Shown here: piece by piece, positions 14,275 through 18,587 of the stretch
Layout: each line of letters begins with the position of its first letter
How positions within the stretch are numbered: position 1 is the stretch's first letter
From: Conchiformibius kuhniae DSM 17694
GTDB lineage: Bacteria; Pseudomonadota; Gammaproteobacteria; Burkholderiales; Neisseriaceae
Assembly (NCBI RefSeq): GCF_000428785.1
Contig: NZ_AUAP01000028.1
Span: 1 to 18,587 of the forward strand
Direction of reading: 5' to 3'
Length of the DNA stretch: 18,587 bases
The notes under the pieces: generated by a model
What the model saw: the letters and a program-made list of their open reading frames with translations, nothing else
What the model was told of the DNA's origin: nothing
Database searches by the model: none
Translations under genes and position numbers: made by a program

Positions 14275-15072
14275 ATGCACCTGCCCCTGTTGTCGCGCCA
14301 CGATGATTTCCCCGACCCGCGCCCCGCTTTGGCACGGGCGGAACACGCGCCGGTTTGCGCCACCGACCGCCTTGATGCGCAACGGATTTTGGCAGCCTAC
14401 CGGCGCGGCATCTTCCCGTGGTACAGCGACCGCGATTATTTTTACTGGTTCGCCACCGCACCCCGCGCCGTGCTGCGCCCCGAAGGTCTGCACATTCCCC
14501 GTTCGCTTGCCAAAACCCTGCGCAATACCGCCTACCGCATTACCGTCAATCGGGATTTTGCCGCCGTGATTGCCGCGTGCGCCGCCGTGCCGCGCCCCGA
14601 ACAGGACGGCACATGGATTGCCCCCGCTTTCCAAACCGCCTACACCGCTTTGCACCGCATCGGGCATGCCCATTCGTTTGAATGCTGGCGGCGCGACCGC
14701 ACGGGCAGGGAAATTTTGGCGGGCGGTTTGTACGGCGTGCAAATCGGCGCGGTGTTTTACGGCGAATCCATGTTCGCACGGCTGCCCGACGCTTCCAAAA
14801 CCGCCTTTGCCTGCGCCGTTCCCTATTTGGCACAATGCGGCATCCGCCTGATTGACTGCCAGCAACACACCGCCCATCTGCACCGTTTTGGCGCACACAC
14901 CCTGACTTTTGACAATTTCCAAGCCGCTTTGGACGCCTACACCGTTTTGCCCTGCCGCATCGGGCGCGGCGTGATACGCGACAACCCCGCCCGAACAGAC
15001 GCAATCGCGCCGCTACCCGCCCCGTCCCGTCCGCATACGCCTTGCCCTGACACCGTCTCCACGCTAGAATAG
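14275..15072 (+). CDS. aat: Leucyl/phenylalanyl-tRNA--protein transferase
   Basis: Aat transfers Leu or Phe from aminoacyl-tRNA to proteins with N-terminal Arg or Lys, marking them for ClpS/ClpAP degradation; it acts in the cytoplasm. The 265-aa product shows the family motifs in order: Y-R-R-G-I-F-P-W-Y (about 41-49), W-F-A-T-A-P-R-A-V-L, T-W-I-A-P-A-F-Q-T-A-Y, H-S-F-E-x-W, then G-G-L-Y-G-V-Q-I-G-x-V-F-Y-G-E-S-M-F and the late I-D-C-Q-Q-x-T-A-H-L. Beyond the conserved core there is a Pro/Ala-rich tail of about 30 residues that is probably disordered. It starts 3 bp after fur, with only a weak AAAGA as ribosome binding site, so it probably depends on fur translation or transcription. The likely potGHI promoter overlaps its 3' end. 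Confidence 0.95.
   Translation: MHLPLLSRHDDFPDPRPALARAEHAPVCATDRLDAQRILAAYRRGIFPWYSDRDYFYWFATAPRAVLRPEGLHIPRSLAKTLRNTAYRITVNRDFAAVIAACAAVPRPEQDGTWIAPAFQTAYTALHRIGHAHSFECWRRDRTGREILAGGLYGVQIGAVFYGESMFARLPDASKTAFACAVPYLAQCGIRLIDCQQHTAHLHRFGAHTLTFDNFQAALDAYTVLPCRIGRGVIRDNPARTDAIAPLPAPSRPHTPCPDTVSTLE
15042..15070 (+). promoter_or_regulatory. Candidate promoter of potGHI
   Basis: TTGCCC (15042-15047, four of six) and TAGAAT (15065-15070, five of six) are 17 bp apart at the extreme 3' end of aat. The predicted start near 15077 would leave a leader of about 120 nt before potG. Confidence 0.45.
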
Positions 15073-15137
15073 TCGGTTTTTGATTTTTCTGCTGTCCACC
15101 CGCCGTTAAACAGAAATCTTTTGCTGTCCAAAGCACC

Positions 15138-15152
15138 CAAACAGCGTGTTTG
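15138..15152. promoter_or_regulatory. Perfect palindrome in the potG leader
   Basis: CAAACA-GCG-TGTTTG is a perfect 6-bp inverted repeat with a 3-bp centre, 47 bp before the potG ATG. The size and symmetry suit a dimeric regulator, but no known operator is recognised. Confidence 0.3.
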
Positions 15153-15199
15153 CCACCCGTGCCCGCACCCTGCGGCACGCCTTATGCGGAGTTCTGCCC

Positions 15200-16303
15200 A
15201 TGAGTACACCCTATCTGCAAATCAAAAGTCTGGTAAAAAAATTTGGCGACAATACCGCCGTCAATGCCATTGATTTGGACATCAACCAACACGAAATTTT
15301 CGCCCTGCTGGGCAGTTCGGGAAGCGGCAAATCCACCCTGCTGCGCATGCTGGCGGGCATGGAAACCCCGTCTGGCGGACACATCATTCTGGACGGGCAG
15401 GACATCACCAAACTCGCCCCCTACGACCGCCCCATCAACATGATGTTTCAAAGCTACGCGCTGTTCCCGCACATGACGGTGGAACAAAACATCGCTTTCG
15501 GTCTGAAACAAGACAAACTCCCCAAAGACGAAATCGCCGCCCGCGTGGAAGAAATGCTGCGCCTCGTGCAAATGGTGAAATACGCCAAACGCAAACCGCA
15601 CCAGCTTTCCGGCGGCCAGCAACAGCGCGTGGCCTTGGCGCGTTCTTTGGCAAAACGCCCCAAATTATTGCTGTTGGACGAGCCTTTGGGCGCGTTGGAC
15701 AAAAAACTGCGCCAGCAAACCCAGCTTGAGCTGGTGAACACGCTGGAAAAAGTGGGCGTAACCTGCATTATGGTAACGCACGACCAAGAAGAAGCGATGA
15801 CGATGGCCGACCGCGTGGCGATTATGTCGGACGGCGAGTTGAAACAGGTCGGCACGCCCAGCGAGGTTTACGACTATCCGAACAGCCGTTTCACCGCCGA
15901 ATTTATCGGTGAAACCAATATTTTTGAAGGCAAAGTCGTCCACAAAGACGATGGACACGCTTTGGTGGACTGCCCCGAACTGCCCGCCAAAATCTACACC
16001 GACCAAAAATTTGAAGCGGAAAACGGTCAAACCGTATGGATTTCCATCCGCCCCGAAGACATTGATTTGCACAAGGAAAAGCCCGCCCACCGCGACACGC
16101 ATAACTGGGCGAAAGGCACGGTGAAGGAAATCGCCTATTTGGGCAGTTTTGCCATTTACCACGTGCAGATGCCGGGCGGACGCATCATCAAAAGCCAAGT
16201 GCCCGCGCCGTATTGGTACGTCCGCAATCTCACGCCGCCGACTTGGGACGAAGAAGTGTATCTGGATTGGCCGGAAAACCAACCCACGCCTTTGACGCGT
16301 TAA
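15200..16303 (+). CDS. potG: Polyamine ABC transporter ATPase (PotG/PotA type)
   Basis: This is the cytoplasmic ATPase that powers putrescine/spermidine import through the PotHI permease pair. The 367-aa product has Walker A G-S-S-G-S-G-K-S (38-45), Q-loop Q84 in M-M-F-Q-S-Y-A-L-F-P-H-M, signature L-S-G-G-Q (136-140), Walker B L-L-L-L-D-E (156-161) and switch His194 in V-T-H-D-Q-E-E-A. A C-terminal TOBE-type regulatory domain covers roughly 240-367. The stretch around N-I-A-F-G-L-K-Q-D-K-L-P-K resembles E. coli PotG more than PotA, and neisserial homologues are often labelled PotA. GGAG lies 8 nt before the ATG; the longer upstream frame has no such support. potH starts 18 bp after the stop. 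Substrate preference cannot be told without the binding protein. Confidence 0.93.
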   Translation: MSTPYLQIKSLVKKFGDNTAVNAIDLDINQHEIFALLGSSGSGKSTLLRMLAGMETPSGGHIILDGQDITKLAPYDRPINMMFQSYALFPHMTVEQNIAFGLKQDKLPKDEIAARVEEMLRLVQMVKYAKRKPHQLSGGQQQRVALARSLAKRPKLLLLDEPLGALDKKLRQQTQLELVNTLEKVGVTCIMVTHDQEEAMTMADRVAIMSDGELKQVGTPSEVYDYPNSRFTAEFIGETNIFEGKVVHKDDGHALVDCPELPAKIYTDQKFEAENGQTVWISIRPEDIDLHKEKPAHRDTHNWAKGTVKEIAYLGSFAIYHVQMPGGRIIKSQVPAPYWYVRNLTPPTWDEEVYLDWPENQPTPLTR

Positions 16304-16309
16304 AAATGG

Positions 16310-16321
16310 AGGCTGCCTGAA
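16310..16321 (+). repeat. DNA uptake sequence, perfect 12-mer, overlapping potH RBS
   Basis: The exact AGGCTGCCTGAA sits between potG and potH and ends on the base before the potH ATG. Its first three bases are the end of the Shine-Dalgarno TGGAGG (16307-16312), which stands 9 nt from the start codon. Confidence 0.85.
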
Positions 16322-17275
16322 ATGTCCGTGAATATCAAACGCCGTTTGCGTCCCGGCCGCAAAATGGTTATCGGCGTACCGTTTGTGTGGCTGCTGCTGC
16401 TGTTTTTGGTACCGTTTTTCATTGTGTTGAAAATCAGCTTTGCCGAACAGGCGTTGGCGATTCCGCCGTTTACGCCCCTGTTTGACGAACAGGGCAAGCT
16501 GCATTGGGTGTGGCAGAATTATCAGGATATGTTTGCCGATTTCGGCTCATCGCTTGCCGCGCTGCTCAACCCTTTTGCGGCGGGCAACGGCGACAACATC
16601 TATCTGCTCACCTATTGGCTGTCGGTCAAAACCGCGCTGATGACCACCGTCATTTGCCTGCTGCTCGGCTACCCGATGGCATATGCCATCGCCCGCGCCA
16701 AACCTTCCATCCGCAACACCCTGCTGCTGGCGATTATGCTGCCGTTTTGGACATCGTTCCTGCTGCGCGTGTATGCGTGGATGGGCTTGCTGGGGCAAAA
16801 CGGCATCATCAACAATTATTTATTGAAATGGGGTTGGATTAGCCAGCCTTTGGATTTGTTTTACAACAGCTTTTCGCTGGTGTTGGTGATGGTGTACGCC
16901 TATTTGCCGTTTATGGTGCTGCCGCTTTACACGCAGTTGGTGAAGCTGGACGGGCGCTTGCTGGAAGCGGCGGCGGATTTGGGGGCGCATCCGGTTAAGG
17001 CGTTTCTCACCATCACCCTGCCGCTTTCCAAAACGGGGATTGTGGCAGGCTCGATGCTGGTGTTTATTCCCTGTGTGGGCGAATATGTGATTCCCGAGCT
17101 GGTGGGCGGCCCCGACAATCTGATGATTGGCAAGGTGTTGTGGCAGGCGTTTTTTGACCAGAACAACTGGCCGTTGGCGGCGGCGGTGGCGGTGGTGATG
17201 GTGTTGCTGCTGGTGGTGCCGATTGCGCTGTTCCAGCGTTATGAAGAACGCGAGCTTGAAGAAGGAAGCAAATGA
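16322..17275 (+). CDS. potH: Polyamine ABC transporter permease (PotH/PotB type)
   Basis: This is one of two inner-membrane permease subunits of the polyamine importer. The 317-aa product is the same length as E. coli PotH and resembles it along its length. It has a basic start R-R-L-R-P-G-R-K-M, a first membrane segment at about 18-40, and a periplasmic loop with A-I-P-P-F-T-P-L. About five more membrane segments follow. The ATPase-contact EAA loop (E-A-A-A-D-L-G-A-x-x-x-K-A-F, near 216-230) and the strongly conserved G-E-Y-V-I-P-E-L-V-G-G-P-D segment are both present. The C-terminus is charged (R-Y-E-E-R-E-L-E-E). Shine-Dalgarno GGAGG is shared with a DUS. The stop overlaps the potI start (ATGA), as in a coupled operon. 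Confidence 0.94.
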   Translation: MSVNIKRRLRPGRKMVIGVPFVWLLLLFLVPFFIVLKISFAEQALAIPPFTPLFDEQGKLHWVWQNYQDMFADFGSSLAALLNPFAAGNGDNIYLLTYWLSVKTALMTTVICLLLGYPMAYAIARAKPSIRNTLLLAIMLPFWTSFLLRVYAWMGLLGQNGIINNYLLKWGWISQPLDLFYNSFSLVLVMVYAYLPFMVLPLYTQLVKLDGRLLEAAADLGAHPVKAFLTITLPLSKTGIVAGSMLVFIPCVGEYVIPELVGGPDNLMIGKVLWQAFFDQNNWPLAAAVAVVMVLLLVVPIALFQRYEERELEEGSK

Positions 17276-18144
17276 TGCAACAGGCAAAAATGTCGTGGTT
17301 TTTGAAAGCCGTTTTGGGCATGGGCTTGGCGTTTCTGTATATCCCCCTGATTATCTTGGTGGTGTATTCGTTCAACGATTCCAAGCTGGTAACGGTGTGG
17401 GGCGGCTTTTCCACCAAATGGTACGGCGAGCTGCTCAATGACGACCAGATTTTAAGCGCGGCTTGGCTGTCGTTGCGCATTGCGGTGGTGTCGTCTTTGG
17501 CGGCGGTGGCGCTCGGCACGATGGCGGGCTACGCGCTGGCGCGGATTAAACGCTTTCGCGGCAGCACGCTGTTTGCGGGCATGGTGTCCGCACCGATGGT
17601 GATGCCGGACGTGATTACGGGTTTGTCGATGCTGCTGCTGATTATCGAAGTGCAAACCCTGATTCAGGCGGCAATGGGCGAATCCGCCGCCGCGTGGCTC
17701 GACCGTGGTTTTCTCACCATCTTTTTGGGACACACCACTTTGTGCATGGCGTATATTACGGTGGTCATCCGTTCGCGCCTGATGGAGCTTGACCAATCTT
17801 TGGAAGAAGCGGCAATGGACTTGGGGGCGCGTCCCTTGAAAATCTTTTGGGTGATTACCCTGCCTTTGGTGGCGCCTGCCATCGCATCGGGCTTTTTGCT
17901 GGGGGTAACGCTGTCGCTGGACGATTTGGTGATTACGTCCTTCCTGTCGGGGCCCGGCTCGACCACCCTGCCGCAATTGATTTTCTCCAAAGTGCGTTTG
18001 GGCTTGAATCCCGAAATGAACGTGTTGGCAACCATTATGATTGCGATTGTCGGCACGCTGGTGATTGCGCTCAATTACCTGATGCTGCGCCGCACCGCGC
18101 GTTTGGACAGGGAAATGCGCGAAGCCTTCCGTTCGGGGCAATGA
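17272..18144 (+). CDS. potI: Polyamine ABC transporter permease (PotI/PotC type)
   Basis: This is the second permease subunit of the polyamine importer. The 290-aa product has about six membrane segments. The periplasmic segment S-F-N-D-S-K-L-V-T-V-W-G-G-F-S-T-K-W-Y-G-E-L-L closely resembles PotI. It also has M-P-D-V-I-T-G-L-S, the EAA loop E-E-A-A-M-D-L-G-A-R-P-L-K-I-F, and S-L-D-D-L-V-I-T-S-F-L-S-G-P-G. Two adjacent ATGs are possible. The one at 17272 gives a 4-bp overlap with potH; the one at 17275 gives a better 8-nt spacing from AAGGA and a 1-bp overlap. A hairpin terminator follows directly. No periplasmic polyamine-binding gene (potF/potD) follows within the window. Confidence 0.94.
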   Translation: MMQQAKMSWFLKAVLGMGLAFLYIPLIILVVYSFNDSKLVTVWGGFSTKWYGELLNDDQILSAAWLSLRIAVVSSLAAVALGTMAGYALARIKRFRGSTLFAGMVSAPMVMPDVITGLSMLLLIIEVQTLIQAAMGESAAAWLDRGFLTIFLGHTTLCMAYITVVIRSRLMELDQSLEEAAMDLGARPLKIFWVITLPLVAPAIASGFLLGVTLSLDDLVITSFLSGPGSTTLPQLIFSKVRLGLNPEMNVLATIMIAIVGTLVIALNYLMLRRTARLDREMREAFRSGQ

Positions 18145-18147
18145 TGC

Positions 18148-18190
18148 CAAACCGTCCGTATCGTTGGTGATGCGGACGGTTTGTGATTTT
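18148..18190 (+). terminator. Intrinsic terminator after potI
   Basis: CAAACCGTCCGTATC (18148-18162) pairs with GATGCGGACGGTTTG (18169-18183), with one G-T wobble, around a 6-nt loop. TTTT follows at 18187-18190 after a short GTGA-type interruption. It starts 4 bp after the potI stop. The T-tract is short, so efficiency is uncertain. Confidence 0.75.
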
Positions 18191-18267
18191 GACCGTACCG
18201 CATTGTTTCACCTGCTCCCCCAACTATTCAAAATCACACTCCGCCTTACCGAAAGAGCCAAACCGCC

Positions 18268-18587
18268 ATGCCGAACAAATATCTCCCCGCCTTGCTCGCC
18301 GCCCTGATATTTTGCGGCTGCACCGCCGCCAATCAGCCAAACAAAAACACCTGTTCCCAAAAGCTCCACAAAGCAGAAAACCGCGATGACTTAATCAAAC
18401 AGATGTACCAAACCGGCTTTCTGGACGAATGCCTGTACCAATATACCCCCGAACAATTGACTGCCATTTGGCAAATCCCCGTCATATTCCAAAAAGACGA
18501 TTCCGACAACGCGGGTGATGACGCACCTTTCGGGCTGTATGTAGTACACCAACCTTTGAACGAATACCAACGCCCCATGTTTTATAT
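18268..18587 (+). CDS. Putative lipoprotein, unknown function (3' end outside window)
   Basis: An open frame starts at ATG 18268 and runs without a stop to the window edge (106 codons seen). The N-terminus M-P-N-K-Y-L-P-A-L-L-A-A-L-I-F-C-G-C looks like a lipoprotein signal with lipidated Cys18. The lipobox F-C-G-C is atypical, because Phe at -3 is unusual. The mature part is hydrophilic and has two further cysteines (N-T-C-S, D-E-C-L), a helical K-A-E-N-R-D-D-L-I-K-Q-M segment and an acidic D-D-S-D-N-A-G-D-D stretch. I recognise no family. It does not resemble a PotD/PotF polyamine-binding protein in what is visible. An AAAGAG lies about 11 nt before the ATG. The potI terminator makes it a separate transcription unit. 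Confidence 0.7.
   Translation, partial: MPNKYLPALLAALIFCGCTAANQPNKNTCSQKLHKAENRDDLIKQMYQTGFLDECLYQYTPEQLTAIWQIPVIFQKDDSDNAGDDAPFGLYVVHQPLNEYQRPMFY

Noticed and set aside
13591..14922. 443-codon minus-strand frame opposite fur and aat
   Set aside because: It spans two well-defined genes on the other strand and has shadow-like Gly/Ala/Val/His composition.

Overview
The window looks chromosomal and comes from a member of the Neisseriaceae (Betaproteobacteria). The Fur, PotG/H/I, TopA and TamA/B proteins are neisserial or proteobacterial in type. Exact copies of the 12-mer AGGCTGCCTGAA occur, which is one of the known Neisseriaceae DNA uptake sequence (DUS) dialects, the Simonsiella-type. The classic meningococcal core GCCGTCTGAA was not seen. 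The base composition is clearly GC-rich by eye, which argues against Simonsiella muelleri itself. A GC-richer relative such as a Conchiformibius-like lineage is possible, but this is inference.

Layout. (1) 1-362: the 3' end of an IS110/Piv-family transposase, cut by the window edge, followed at once by half of a dRS3-like neisserial repeat. This looks like the edge of a mobile element. (2) 418-3789, minus strand: a lipoprotein of unknown function, a small secreted cysteine-containing protein and topA, probably co-transcribed and closed by a hairpin terminator. (3) 4094-4250, plus strand: an initiator tRNA-fMet gene with a near-consensus promoter and its own terminator. (4) 4285-4442: two oppositely oriented copies of the same ~50-bp repeat seen beside the transposase. 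(5) 4458-10376: tamA (minus) and tamB (plus), head to head across 120 bp. These encode the translocation and assembly module (TAM). (6) 10369-13721, plus strand: an 86-aa unknown protein, a PlsC acyltransferase, a CdsA-family membrane protein, the zinc regulator Zur and a COG0523/G3E GTPase, in a very tight array that continues from tamB. (7) 13765-15072: fur and aat, apparently with their own promoter. (8) 15042-18190: potG-potH-potI, a polyamine ABC transporter without its binding-protein gene, ended by a hairpin. (9) 18268-end: a lipoprotein gene running off the window.

Functional picture. tamB, plsC and the CdsA-like gene put an inner-to-outer-membrane envelope module next to phospholipid-synthesis enzymes. 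The array then carries Zur and a likely zinc metallochaperone, followed by the iron regulator Fur. Aat provides N-end-rule tagging, and PotGHI is predicted to import putrescine or spermidine. No CRISPR array, rRNA or complete mobile element is visible. The most unusual points are the altered catalytic signature of the CdsA-family protein, the divergent tamA/tamB arrangement, the transposase/dRS3-like junction with related inverted repeats 4 kb away, and a DUS fused to the potH ribosome binding site.
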